Shown here: positions 1-7,648 of the stretch, in pieces
Numbering within the stretch: the stretch's first letter is position 1
Layout: every line of letters starts with the position of its first letter
Assembly (NCBI RefSeq): GCF_030816855.1
Contig: NZ_JAUSYK010000001.1
Coordinates: 2,790,001-2,854,000, forward strand
Length of the DNA: 64,000 nt
Direction of reading: 5' to 3'
Source: Arthrobacter sp. B3I4
Lineage (GTDB): Bacteria; Actinomycetota; Actinomycetes; Actinomycetales; Micrococcaceae
Translations under genes and position numbers: made by a program
The notes under the pieces: generated by a model
Told to the model about the DNA's origin: nothing
The model's input: the letters and a program-made list of their open reading frames with translations, nothing else
Database searches by the model: none

Positions 1-592
1 CGACCAGGAACATCGATTCCCAGCCGAAGGCGGGGATCAGCTGGATCCCGACGAGGGCGGCGATGGATCCGCCGATCGGCACGCCGGACATCATAAGCGT
101 GGCGATCGTGGACCGCCACTTGGTGGGGACCAGTTCCGCCACGAGGGCGTTGGCCGACGGCACCAGGCCGCCAAGACCAATGCCGGCCAGCAGCCGAAGG
201 GCGCCGAAGACGGGGGCGTTGGGGGCGAAGGCGCAGAGGATGGTGAAGACCGAGAAGACGATCGCACAGCCGAGGATGGTGCGGCGGCGGCCCCAGGAAT
301 CGGCCATTCGGCCAGCGAAGATCGCGCCGATCATCATGCCGACGAAGGCCATCGAACCGATGGTGCCCGCGGTGGCCTTGCTCAGGCCCCAACCGGTCTC
401 GGACATCAGGGAGGACTGGACGGTGCCATAAACGATCAGGTCGTAGCCGTCGAAGACGACGAGGAGCCAGCAGACGAGCACGGCAGCCGCCGAGGCCTTG
501 GAGAACCGGGAGGCAGGACCGTCAGCTGCGGTAGGGCCGGGAGACCCCGGCGCGGACCGTTGCGGCGCTGCAACAGAGGATGTGTGATTCAT
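1..592 (-). CDS. MFS aromatic acid:H+ symporter (AAHS-type), 3' end outside window
   Basis: About 197 N-terminal residues are readable from the ATG at 592. A polar N-terminus is followed by a first membrane helix ending in FDGYDLIVYG, the signature of the aromatic acid:H+ symporter branch of the major facilitator superfamily. The loop 2-3 motif GRMADSWGRRR is also present. The protein should import an aromatic acid across the membrane. It is divergent from the IclR gene and 48 bp from its proposed start, in the arrangement of gentisate and 3-hydroxybenzoate clusters such as that of Corynebacterium glutamicum, so gentisate or 3-hydroxybenzoate is the likely substrate (inference). The rest of the gene lies beyond the left edge. 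Confidence 0.88.
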   Translation of the reverse strand, partial: MNHTSSVAAPQRSAPGSPGPTAADGPASRFSKASAAAVLVCWLLVVFDGYDLIVYGTVQSSLMSETGWGLSKATAGTIGSMAFVGMMIGAIFAGRMADSWGRRRTILGCAIVFSVFTILCAFAPNAPVFGALRLLAGIGLGGLVPSANALVAELVPTKWRSTIATLMMSGVPIGGSIAALVGIQLIPAFGWESMFLV

Positions 593-633
593 GCCACCAC
601 TGTCCTAGCCACACAAAGTGAACCACAATACAA

Positions 634-648
634 TTCTGATGTGCAGAA
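634..648. promoter_or_regulatory. IclR-type operator, copy 1 (TTCTG-N5-CAGAA)
   Basis: A perfect 5-bp dyad with a 5-nt spacer lies between the divergent transporter and IclR genes. The same dyad in the same wider context (CAATTCTGA...GCAGAA) recurs at 1478-1494 in front of the gentisate dioxygenase gene. It overlaps the proposed GTG start of the IclR gene, which suggests autoregulation. Confidence 0.65.
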
Positions 649-1462
649 CAAGCCATCGTCTCCCTCCGCCCGGAAGCCCGTGCAGAAACGGCCTACCTAT
701 TCCATCGAGGCCGTCGACAATGCCCTGCAGCTCCTGCAGCTGCTGCGCGACGGCGGAGCCCTGCGGCTCAAGGACGCCGCCGCGGAGCTCGGCGTCGCCC
801 CTTCCACAGCCCACCGGCTACTGGCAATGCTGGTGTACCGGGGGTTCGCCGTACAGGATGAAAGCCGCCGCTATGTCCCGGGGCCGGCGATGGGCGTCGG
901 GCCCGCGGGGCTGTCCTGGACCAGGCTGCTGCGCACGCTGGCGCAGCCGCACATGGAGCTGCTCTCGGCACGGCTGGACGAAACCGTGAACCTGATGGTG
1001 CGGGTAGGCACGAAAGTCCGGTTCCTCGCCACGGTGGAGGGCAACAGCGTCCTGCGCGTGGGTGACAGGCAGGGGACGGTCATGCCAGCCGACAAGACGT
1101 CCGGCGGGAAGGCCATGCTTGCCGAACTGGAGCCGGCCATGATCGAGCAGCTGTTCCGCAGCAACAACGCCGAGATCGGCGGGGACAACATTCCGGCCAC
1201 GGAGTACCCGGCCTTCTTGCGCGAGCTGGAATCCATCCGCAGCAACGGCTTCGCCGCCAATTTCGAGGGCACCGAGGAGGGGGTCAGCGCGCTCGGCATG
1301 GCCCTGCACAACCGGCACGGGCACGTCGTTGGTGCGCTCAGCGTTGCCACTCCGGCGACCCGGTTCCGGCGGGTGTTCGACGCCGGACTGGTAGCCGCAC
1401 TGGGGGAAACTCGCCGGCAGCTGGAGATCGACATCGCAGCCAATCCGGCGGATCCGGACTAG
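641..1462 (+). CDS. IclR family transcriptional regulator of the gentisate cluster
   Basis: 273 residues from the GTG at 641, the usual IclR length. Residues about 15-75 form the winged helix-turn-helix (SIEAVDNALQLLQLL, then ELGVAPSTAHRLLAML); the remainder is the IclR effector domain, with the late GVSALGMAL and GALSVATP blocks. An upstream ATG at 560 keeps the frame open but would run into the divergent transporter gene. The GTG at 641 has no ribosome binding site, but a -10-like TACAAT at 629-634 sits six bases before it, so the mRNA may be leaderless. It is followed by the gentisate genes and probably controls them and the transporter (compare GenR/NagR of C. glutamicum). Confidence 0.85.
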   Translation: MQNKPSSPSARKPVQKRPTYSIEAVDNALQLLQLLRDGGALRLKDAAAELGVAPSTAHRLLAMLVYRGFAVQDESRRYVPGPAMGVGPAGLSWTRLLRTLAQPHMELLSARLDETVNLMVRVGTKVRFLATVEGNSVLRVGDRQGTVMPADKTSGGKAMLAELEPAMIEQLFRSNNAEIGGDNIPATEYPAFLRELESIRSNGFAANFEGTEEGVSALGMALHNRHGHVVGALSVATPATRFRRVFDAGLVAALGETRRQLEIDIAANPADPD

Positions 1463-1477
1463 GCACCCGCCGTAGCA

Positions 1478-1494
1478 ATTCTGACAAGCAGAAT
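1478..1494. promoter_or_regulatory. IclR-type operator, copy 2 (ATTCTG-N5-CAGAAT)
   Basis: A perfect 6-bp dyad with a 5-nt spacer lies 78 bp upstream of the gentisate dioxygenase start. It matches the dyad at 634-648, differing only in the spacer and one outer base. Its position suits regulation of the dioxygenase operon by the adjacent IclR protein. Confidence 0.65.
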
Positions 1495-1571
1495 ATGTTG
1501 GAGGTCACACTGCCGGCTCCGTATGGTCGAACTACGCCAACGAACTGTTCCGACCTACCGAGGAGGCCCAC

Positions 1572-2705
1572 GTGTCCATCAGCGCAGAGAACACGACCCA
1601 CGAATCAGTGGCCGCAGCGCACACCGCTCCTGAGCCCACGCCCGAAGAGGCTGTGCAACTGCAGGAGCTGTACCGCGATTTTGACCGGGAGAACCTGATC
1701 CCGCTCTGGACCGAGATCGCGGATCTGATGCCGATGGTCCCGTCCCCGAAGGCGGTCCCCCATGTCTGGCGGTGGAGCGATCTGTACCCGCTGGCCGCCC
1801 GCGCGGGCGACCTCGTCCCGGTGGGCCGCGGCGGTGAGCGCCGCGCCATTGCGCTCGCCAACCCGGGCCTGGGCAACACCCCGTATGCGACCCCCACGTT
1901 GTGGGCGGCCATCCAGTACCTCGGCGCCCGGGAAACCGCGCCGGAGCACCGGCACTCGCAGAACGCTTTCCGCTTCGTCGTCGAGGGCGAAGGCGTCTGG
2001 ACCGTCGTGAACGGCGACCCGGTGCGGATGTCCCGCGGCGACTTCCTGCTGACGCCGGGCTGGAACTTCCACGGCCACCACAACGACACCGATGAGCCGA
2101 TGGCCTGGATCGACGGCCTGGACATCCCATTCGTGCACTACGCCGACGCCGGTTTCTTCGAGTTCGGCACCGAGCGCGTCACCGATGAGGCCACCCCGGG
2201 CATCTCCCGCTCGGAGCGGCTCTGGGCCCACCCGGGCCTGCGCCCGCTCTCCGGCCTGGACGACACCACGAGTTCGCCCATCGCGGCCTACCGCTGGGAG
2301 TACACCGACCGTGCCCTGCGCGAGCAGCTGCTGCTGGAGGACGAGGGCCACCCGGCCACCGTCTCCCAGGGCCACGCGGCCGTGCGCTACACCAACCCCA
2401 CCACCGGCGGCGACGTGATGCCGACCATCCGGGCTGAATTCCACCGGCTCCGCGCCGGTGCCACCACCGAAGCGGTCCGCGAGGTCGGCTCCAGTGTCTG
2501 GCAGGTCTTCGAGGGCCGCGGCTCCGTGGTCCTCGACGGCGAAACCCGGACCCTGGAAAAGGGCGACCTGTTTGTTGTCCCGTCCTGGGCGGCCTGGTCC
2601 TTGCAGGCCGAGAGCGAGTTCGATCTCTTCCGCTTCAGCGACGCCCCCATTTTCGAACGCCTGAACTTCAACCGCACCTACATCGAAGGACGCAAGAACG
2701 CATGA
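1572..2705 (+). CDS. Gentisate 1,2-dioxygenase
   Basis: 377 residues, the family length. It opens the gentisate ring to maleylpyruvate using Fe(II) and O2 in the cytoplasm. Two cupin domains are visible. The first carries the iron ligands H126 and H128 in APEHRHSQNAFRFVVEGEG and H167 in the following TPGWNFHGHH block. The second lies at about residues 265-365 (GSSVWQVFEGRGSVVLDG) and lacks the iron ligands, as is normal. The GTG start at 1572 has a strong GAGGAGG site eight bases upstream. It is the first gene of a three-gene operon and overlaps the next gene by 4 nt. The C. glutamicum counterpart is called nagI. Confidence 0.95.
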   Translation: MSISAENTTHESVAAAHTAPEPTPEEAVQLQELYRDFDRENLIPLWTEIADLMPMVPSPKAVPHVWRWSDLYPLAARAGDLVPVGRGGERRAIALANPGLGNTPYATPTLWAAIQYLGARETAPEHRHSQNAFRFVVEGEGVWTVVNGDPVRMSRGDFLLTPGWNFHGHHNDTDEPMAWIDGLDIPFVHYADAGFFEFGTERVTDEATPGISRSERLWAHPGLRPLSGLDDTTSSPIAAYRWEYTDRALREQLLLEDEGHPATVSQGHAAVRYTNPTTGGDVMPTIRAEFHRLRAGATTEAVREVGSSVWQVFEGRGSVVLDGETRTLEKGDLFVVPSWAAWSLQAESEFDLFRFSDAPIFERLNFNRTYIEGRKNA

Positions 2706-3526
2706 AACTCCTGACCCTCCGCATCGGAAACGGCTCGACCAAGGCTGTCCGCCAGGACGGCGACACCCTGACCGAGATCGACGGCTTCGCCAACGTCGGT
2801 GAGTTGCTGCGCTCGGCAGACTGGGAAGCAACCGCGAAGGCCGCTTCCGGCGCCACCCACCCGCTCGAGGGCGCGGACCTCGACGCCGTCGTCCCCTCCC
2901 CCGGAAAGATCATCTGCGTGGGCCACAACTACCGCAACCACATCAAGGAAATGGGCCGGGAAGTCCCGGAGTTCCCCACCCTGTTCGCCAAGTACGCGGA
3001 GTCCCTGATCGGCCCGAACGACGACCTGGCCCTCCCGCAGGAATCCGATACCGTTGACTGGGAGTCCGAGCTCGCCGTCGTGATCGGCAAGAAGGGCCGC
3101 CGGATTTCCGAAGCCGACGCCGCCGACCACATCGCCGGCTACGCCGTGCTCAACGACGTGTCCATGCGCGACTACCAGTTCCGCACCATCCAGTGGCTGC
3201 AGGGCAAGACCTGGGAGAAGTCCACCCCGTTCGGCCCTGCCCTGGTGACCAAGGACGAGTTCAGCGGCGGCCTGATGACCACCGAGGTCGACGGCGAGGT
3301 CCAGCAGCAGACTCCCACCAACGACGTCGTCTTCACCCCCGAGTTCCTGGTCTCCTACATCTCCACCATCATCACTCTGAACCCCGGCGACGTGATTGCC
3401 ACCGGCACCCCGGGAGGTGTGGGCCACGCCCAGGACCCGAAGCGGTACCTGCAGGAGGGCCAGCTCCTGGTCACCACCATCGAGGGCCTGGGGCAGCTGA
3501 AGAACCGCGTGGTCAAGGAAGCCTGA
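2702..3526 (+). CDS. Fumarylpyruvate hydrolase (FAH family)
   Basis: 274 residues. It hydrolyses fumarylpyruvate to fumarate and pyruvate, the last step of the gentisate pathway. The fumarylacetoacetase fold is recognised from GKIICVGHNYRNHIKEMG, from the metal ligands E121 and E123 in DWESELAVVIG with D152 in NDVSMRD, and from the C-terminal GDVIATGTPGGVG. The ATG overlaps the dioxygenase stop (ATGA), and the next gene overlaps its stop by one base, so the three genes are translationally coupled. Other FAH-family activities (acylpyruvase, 2-hydroxyhepta-2,4-diene-dioate isomerase) cannot be excluded by sequence, but the context fixes the assignment. Confidence 0.92.
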   Translation: MKLLTLRIGNGSTKAVRQDGDTLTEIDGFANVGELLRSADWEATAKAASGATHPLEGADLDAVVPSPGKIICVGHNYRNHIKEMGREVPEFPTLFAKYAESLIGPNDDLALPQESDTVDWESELAVVIGKKGRRISEADAADHIAGYAVLNDVSMRDYQFRTIQWLQGKTWEKSTPFGPALVTKDEFSGGLMTTEVDGEVQQQTPTNDVVFTPEFLVSYISTIITLNPGDVIATGTPGGVGHAQDPKRYLQEGQLLVTTIEGLGQLKNRVVKEA

Positions 3527-4278
3527 TGGCTGCCCGCCACGACCAGACGCGCGACCCGGAGCTGCTGGCGGCGCTGCTGCAGGCGCGCCGGGGCACGGCG
3601 TTCTTCGCCCGCAAGCTCAACGAGCTCTCCGACGCGGACCTCGACGGCGACTCGCTGCTACCGGGCTGGACCCGCCGCCACATCACGGCGCACATCGGCT
3701 ACAACGCCCGGGCCATCGCCCGGCTCATCGAGTGGGCGGCCACCGGGGTGGAAACCCCGATGTATCCCTCCACGGACGTCCGGGACCACGAGATCGATTT
3801 CGGGGCCACGCTGAGCCCGATCGCGCTGCGGCACCTGTTCGACCACTCCGCGGTGCACCTGAACGTCGAGTGGCGGGACCTGCCCGAGGACGCCTGGCAC
3901 CACAAAGTCCGCACCATCCAGGGCCGGGAAGTCCCCGCCACGGAAACGGTCTGGATGCGCAGCCGCGAAGTCTGGATGCATGCCGTGGACCTGGACAACG
4001 GGGCCGCCTTCCGTGACATTCCGGTTCCCGTCCTCGAACGCCTGCTCAAGAACATCACCGGCGCGTGGAAGACCCGCGGCACCGATGCGGGCCTCGCGGT
4101 CAAGGTCACCGACCGCGACCTCACCCTTGGGGAGACGACGTCGGAGTCCCCGACCGTGGTCTCCGGACCGCTGGCAGCCGTCGTCGAATGGGCCGCCGGC
4201 CGCGGCCACGGCGGCGTCACCGCCACAGGCCCCGGCACCTCCAACGGCACGGTCCCGGCCGCGCCGAAATGGATCTGA
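3526..4278 (+). CDS. Mycothiol-dependent maleylpyruvate isomerase
   Basis: 250 residues from the ATG that overlaps the previous stop (TGATG). It isomerises maleylpyruvate to fumarylpyruvate with mycothiol as cofactor, which points to an actinobacterium. The N-terminal DinB-like four-helix domain carries the expected metal triad: H56 in WTRRHITAHIGYN, and E148 and H152 in SREVWMHAVDL. A C-terminal domain of about 80 residues follows. A longer in-frame reading from 3193 is open but overlaps the hydrolase gene almost completely, so it was not chosen. Last gene of the gentisate operon. Confidence 0.93.
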   Translation: MAARHDQTRDPELLAALLQARRGTAFFARKLNELSDADLDGDSLLPGWTRRHITAHIGYNARAIARLIEWAATGVETPMYPSTDVRDHEIDFGATLSPIALRHLFDHSAVHLNVEWRDLPEDAWHHKVRTIQGREVPATETVWMRSREVWMHAVDLDNGAAFRDIPVPVLERLLKNITGAWKTRGTDAGLAVKVTDRDLTLGETTSESPTVVSGPLAAVVEWAAGRGHGGVTATGPGTSNGTVPAAPKWI

Positions 4279-4308
4279 GCCGGCACTTCTAAAAATTGCT
4301 AAACCTCG

Positions 4309-4353
4309 TTGAACCGGAATAGCCCCCTCGCGGAGGGGGCTATTCCGGTTCAA
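4309..4353. terminator. Bidirectional terminator hairpin with 21-bp perfect stem
   Basis: A perfect inverted repeat of 21 bp with a 3-nt loop (GCG). The arms begin TTGAACCGGAATAGC and end with five C/G pairs. It lies between the convergent gentisate operon and TetR gene. There is no long T-tract on the + strand; the run upstream (TAAAAATT at about 4290) gives a T-rich tail for the minus strand. Confidence 0.8.
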
Positions 4354-4374
4354 TCAGACGTCGTTAGCGGCTGT

Positions 4375-4989
4375 TCAGCCTTCGTCGCAGAGCAGGTGGT
4401 ACCAGCTGTCGGCCAGTACCTCCAACGCGTGTTCGCGGTTTGGCTCCAACTTCCGCCGCGTCCAGAGCGTGGCTACGTAGTCGAGCGACGTGAAAGCGAG
4501 GGTTCCGCGGATGTGGCGCGTCTCCTCGGTGAATCGTCCGGCGAGCTGCATGCCTCGGACCAGGTCGGAAATGACCTCCTCGTGCCAGTTTTCGACCATG
4601 GTGCGGACCTCACGGTCGACGGCGGCGGCCTCGTCGAGGACATCGAGATAGGGGCGGAAGACCGGCCAGAGCGCCGCCCTGGATTCCAACCAGGCAAGAA
4701 TGCCCGGCAGCTCGCCGGCACGCACCACCTCTACGAGGTCGGCGGCGGTGGAGCCGCTCTCTGGGCCGTCCGCCCGGTCAAGCACCGAGTTGACGCGCGC
4801 CATGAAGTCCTTCATCAGGTCACTGCGCGAGGGGTAGTAGGCGTAGAAGGTTACCCTGGTGGTGCCGGCCGCCGCCGCGATCTCATCGATGGTGGTCGCG
4901 GCGTAGCCCTTCTCGGTGAAGAGCTCAAGCGCCCGTTCCACGATCATGTCGCGGGTGAGCTTCTTCTGGGCTTCTCGCAACGACGACAT
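4375..4989 (-). CDS. TetR family transcriptional regulator
   Basis: 204 residues, typical TetR length. The N-terminal helix-turn-helix spans about residues 10-55 (ALELFTEKGYAATTIDEIA, then TTRVTFYAYYPSRSDL); the helical remainder is the ligand domain. It is the last gene of a leftward run after the ferredoxin reductase (25-bp gap), so it is probably co-transcribed with the P450 system. A possible target is one of the dyads in the 9.4-9.6 kb intergenic region (inference). Confidence 0.88.
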   Translation of the reverse strand: MSSLREAQKKLTRDMIVERALELFTEKGYAATTIDEIAAAAGTTRVTFYAYYPSRSDLMKDFMARVNSVLDRADGPESGSTAADLVEVVRAGELPGILAWLESRAALWPVFRPYLDVLDEAAAVDREVRTMVENWHEEVISDLVRGMQLAGRFTEETRHIRGTLAFTSLDYVATLWTRRKLEPNREHALEVLADSWYHLLCDEG

Positions 4990-5014
4990 GGACCAATCCT
5001 AGCGGGGGCGGGCG

Positions 5015-6226
5015 TCAAACCCGGGCGGGCACGGCCGGCCGCAGCGCCGCCGGACCCGCGTCGGCCAGCCGGCGCAGTTTCGGGATGGGAATCCGGTAGT
5101 TCACCGCGGCTGCGGTCCCCGAACCGTCCTGGTTGTCCCAGCGCAGGAGTGCCGACCCGTGTTCCAGGCCGGACTCACTGTAGTCGGGGGCACCCGCCAC
5201 CGGGGTGAAGCCGACGGCTTTGAGCGACAACCCGAAGCCTTCGGTCCAGAAGTAGGGCTGGAAATTGAACTCGGGTGCGGCGTCGCCCTGCAGCAGTCCG
5301 ACGGCGGCGACCTTGGCCTGGTCGATGGCACTCGTCCACAGGGGAACGCGCTGAACGCCGCGAAGGGTGGGGAAGAACGCCACGTCGCCGGCTGCCACGA
5401 TTTCCGGCCGCAGCCGGCCGCGCGAGTCCACGCGCAGCGACCCCTCGCTGAGCAGGCTTGAGCCTGCCAGCCACTCAGTGTTCGGCTCATCGCCGACGGC
5501 GGTCACCACGAGATCCGCTTCGAGTTCCCTGCCGTCGGCCAGGGCAACCCTTGCCCCGGCGCCGTGATCGACCAGACGGGCCTTTCCGCCGCGCACCACC
5601 CGCAGGCCGCCCAGGATGGCGGCAGTGGTGAACATATCGGCCAGATAGCCGCCGAGCTGTTGCGACAATGGCCTGGCATCGGCGACGAGGGTGACCTCGC
5701 AGCCCGAGTACAGGCAACCGGACGCGACCTCCATACCGAGCGGCCCTCCCCCGATCACGATAACCGAGGGGCGCGTGGCGACACGTTCCTTGAGACGGAC
5801 CGCGTCCTCAATGGTGCGAAGGGTGAACTCCGGGGAGCCACCGTCCGGGCCCGTTCCTGCTGTTCCTGGCGCGCCGGCGAGGCGCCTGGCACGGGAACCG
5901 GAGGCGATGACCAGGCCGTCATACGGCAGGTCGCCGCCTCCGTCCAGGAGAACCCGCCGGGCCCCGACGTCCAGGCCCATGGCGCTCACGCCGAGCAGCG
6001 CGGTTGCTTCATGGGTCGGCTCGGGGAGCTCGTGCGCGTGGAGGGCATCATCATTCTTCCCATCAACACCATGGAGCAGCGCCTTGGACAGGGCCGGGCG
6101 GCTGTAGGGATGGTGGGGCTCGGCCCCAACGACAGTGAGTTCACCGTCGAAGCCGGCCGAGCGCAGCGAGTCGCAGGCCGTCTGCCCTGCAATGCCGTTG
6201 CCGACCACCACAATCCTGCGCATCAT
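5015..6226 (-). CDS. NAD(P)H-dependent ferredoxin reductase (FAD, rhodocoxin/putidaredoxin reductase type)
   Basis: 403 residues, the length of bacterial P450 redox-partner reductases. The N-terminal FAD-binding Rossmann motif (VVVGNGIAGQTACDSLRSAG) is followed by HHPYSRPALSKALL, a central NAD(P)-binding motif (VIGGGPLGMEVASG) and the C-terminal FAD motif EIVAAGDVAFFPT. It should pass electrons from NAD(P)H to the ferredoxin encoded directly upstream, whose stop overlaps this ATG by one base. Together with the P450 this makes a complete class I three-component system. Confidence 0.92.
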   Translation of the reverse strand: MMRRIVVVGNGIAGQTACDSLRSAGFDGELTVVGAEPHHPYSRPALSKALLHGVDGKNDDALHAHELPEPTHEATALLGVSAMGLDVGARRVLLDGGGDLPYDGLVIASGSRARRLAGAPGTAGTGPDGGSPEFTLRTIEDAVRLKERVATRPSVIVIGGGPLGMEVASGCLYSGCEVTLVADARPLSQQLGGYLADMFTTAAILGGLRVVRGGKARLVDHGAGARVALADGRELEADLVVTAVGDEPNTEWLAGSSLLSEGSLRVDSRGRLRPEIVAAGDVAFFPTLRGVQRVPLWTSAIDQAKVAAVGLLQGDAAPEFNFQPYFWTEGFGLSLKAVGFTPVAGAPDYSESGLEHGSALLRWDNQDGSGTAAAVNYRIPIPKLRRLADAGPAALRPAVPARV

Positions 6227-6420
6227 CAGGCCGCGGCCAGACGCAGTGCGGCGACCGGACAGACCCGCACCGCCGCTTTGGCGGCGTCGAGCTCGGCCCC
6301 GTCCACCTCAGCGACATCAATGACCAGTTCGCCGTCGTCGTCGAGGTGCATCAGCTTCGGTGCGGCTTCCTCGCACAGACCGTGTCCCTCGCAGCGCGGC
6401 CGGTCCAGTTCGATCTTCAT
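6226..6420 (-). CDS. P450-type ferredoxin (CxxHxxC...CP, probable 3Fe-4S)
   Basis: 64 residues. Cluster ligands are C10 and C16 in RCEGHGLCEEAAP and C54 in VRVCPVAAL. H13 occupies the place of the second cysteine of a 4Fe-4S motif, as in many actinobacterial ferredoxins that serve P450 enzymes. The ATG overlaps the P450 stop by 4 nt (ATGA) and the stop touches the reductase start, so stoichiometric co-translation is likely. Confidence 0.92.
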   Translation of the reverse strand: MKIELDRPRCEGHGLCEEAAPKLMHLDDDGELVIDVAEVDGAELDAAKAAVRVCPVAALRLAAA

Positions 6421-7589
6421 GCTGCCACGACCCTTTCCACCTGGAGCAGTTCGAAGCTCCGGGTGATGTTGCTTGGCTCCCGGACTTCCTCGGTGACCGT
6501 CAGCGTCTTCACCCTGCGGGCAAGTGCCTCGATGATCGCATGTGCTTCAAGTTTTGCCAGGCCCTGTCCGGCGCAGCCGTGCGGTCCGTAGCCGAAGGAG
6601 AGGTGGTCCACCGGGTTGCGCAGGACGTCGAAGACGTCCGGGTTCTCATAATGCCGCGGGTCCCTGTTGCCGGCGCCAAAGAGGATGCCCACCTGGGCTC
6701 CGGCCGGAATGGTGACTCCGTCGATTTCGACGTCGCGGGTCGCCTTGCGGCCCCAGATGTGGACCGGCGACCAGTAACGCAACACCTCGGCAAAGGCCGC
6801 GGGGACAAGTTCCGGGTTCTTCCTGACCCGTTCGAACTGCTGGGGGTGGTGCCCGAAGAGCGCAATAGTATTTCCGATCGCGGCGATGGTGGTGTCCACG
6901 CCGGCGCCGAGGTACTGGTGGATGATGTGCCCGGCGGTGCCTGCGGGAATCTCTCCCCGGGTCTCCGCGTCGAAGATGCCGCGGCCGATGGAGCCGGGGG
7001 CGAGGTCTTCGGCAGTGACGGATGAGCACCAGCCGTAGAGCTCGCCGGCGATCGGGAAACTTTCCTGGGTGCGCTGGTTCAGCGGCCCGATGACCTGCAT
7101 GGCGGCTTGGCCCCAGCGGAGCATGTTCTCTTTGACGTGGCCCTGGAACCCGATCAGGTCGGCCACGATTTCGATCGGGAAGGCGCGGGCCAGGGAATCG
7201 ATGGCTTCGAAGCTGCCGCTGGCGGCCAGCTCGGCAACCAGCGCGTCAGCCTTTTCGTCGATGACGACTTTCAGTCCGCGGAGGGCGCGGGGGGTGAGGT
7301 TCTGCGACAGCGTCGCACGCAGCTGGGTGTGGAGGGGCGGGTCGGACGCCAGCGAAGTACCCTGCAGCGCCTCATTCACCATGGGGTTGAAGCCGATGCT
7401 GGTGGAGGAGAACGTTTCCGGGTCCCCGAGGGCGTCGCGGATGGCGTCATAGCGGGTCAGGACGTAAAGGTCATTCTTGGGCAGGTGGACCACCGCGGCC
7501 TGCTCACGGAGTGACGCGTAGGTGGGGTACGGGTCGACCAGGATGTCGTCATCCCAGATGTCGATGTCGGATTCGATGGGTGCGGTCAC
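6417..7589 (-). CDS. Cytochrome P450
   Basis: 390 residues, a soluble bacterial P450. Visible signatures are the I-helix oxygen-activation motif GAGVDTT, the K-helix ExxR in AFAEVLRYWSP, and the heme loop FGYGPHGCAGQGLAKLEA with C339 as the thiolate ligand. It is a monooxygenase that probably hydroxylates or dealkylates the substrate of this island; the substrate is not deducible. It is co-transcribed with its ferredoxin and reductase, and downstream of an MFS exporter. Confidence 0.94.
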   Translation of the reverse strand: MTAPIESDIDIWDDDILVDPYPTYASLREQAAVVHLPKNDLYVLTRYDAIRDALGDPETFSSTSIGFNPMVNEALQGTSLASDPPLHTQLRATLSQNLTPRALRGLKVVIDEKADALVAELAASGSFEAIDSLARAFPIEIVADLIGFQGHVKENMLRWGQAAMQVIGPLNQRTQESFPIAGELYGWCSSVTAEDLAPGSIGRGIFDAETRGEIPAGTAGHIIHQYLGAGVDTTIAAIGNTIALFGHHPQQFERVRKNPELVPAAFAEVLRYWSPVHIWGRKATRDVEIDGVTIPAGAQVGILFGAGNRDPRHYENPDVFDVLRNPVDHLSFGYGPHGCAGQGLAKLEAHAIIEALARRVKTLTVTEEVREPSNITRSFELLQVERVVAA

Positions 7590-7648
7590 GGTGTTCTCCC
7601 TGTTGATTGATCGGTTGCGTTGAATGGTCGGTTTCCGGGCCGCCGGAC

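Noticed and set aside
1605..2831. A 408-codon minus-strand frame opposite the gentisate dioxygenase
   Set aside because: Composition is Arg/Gly/Val-rich nonsense; the sense-strand gene is certain.
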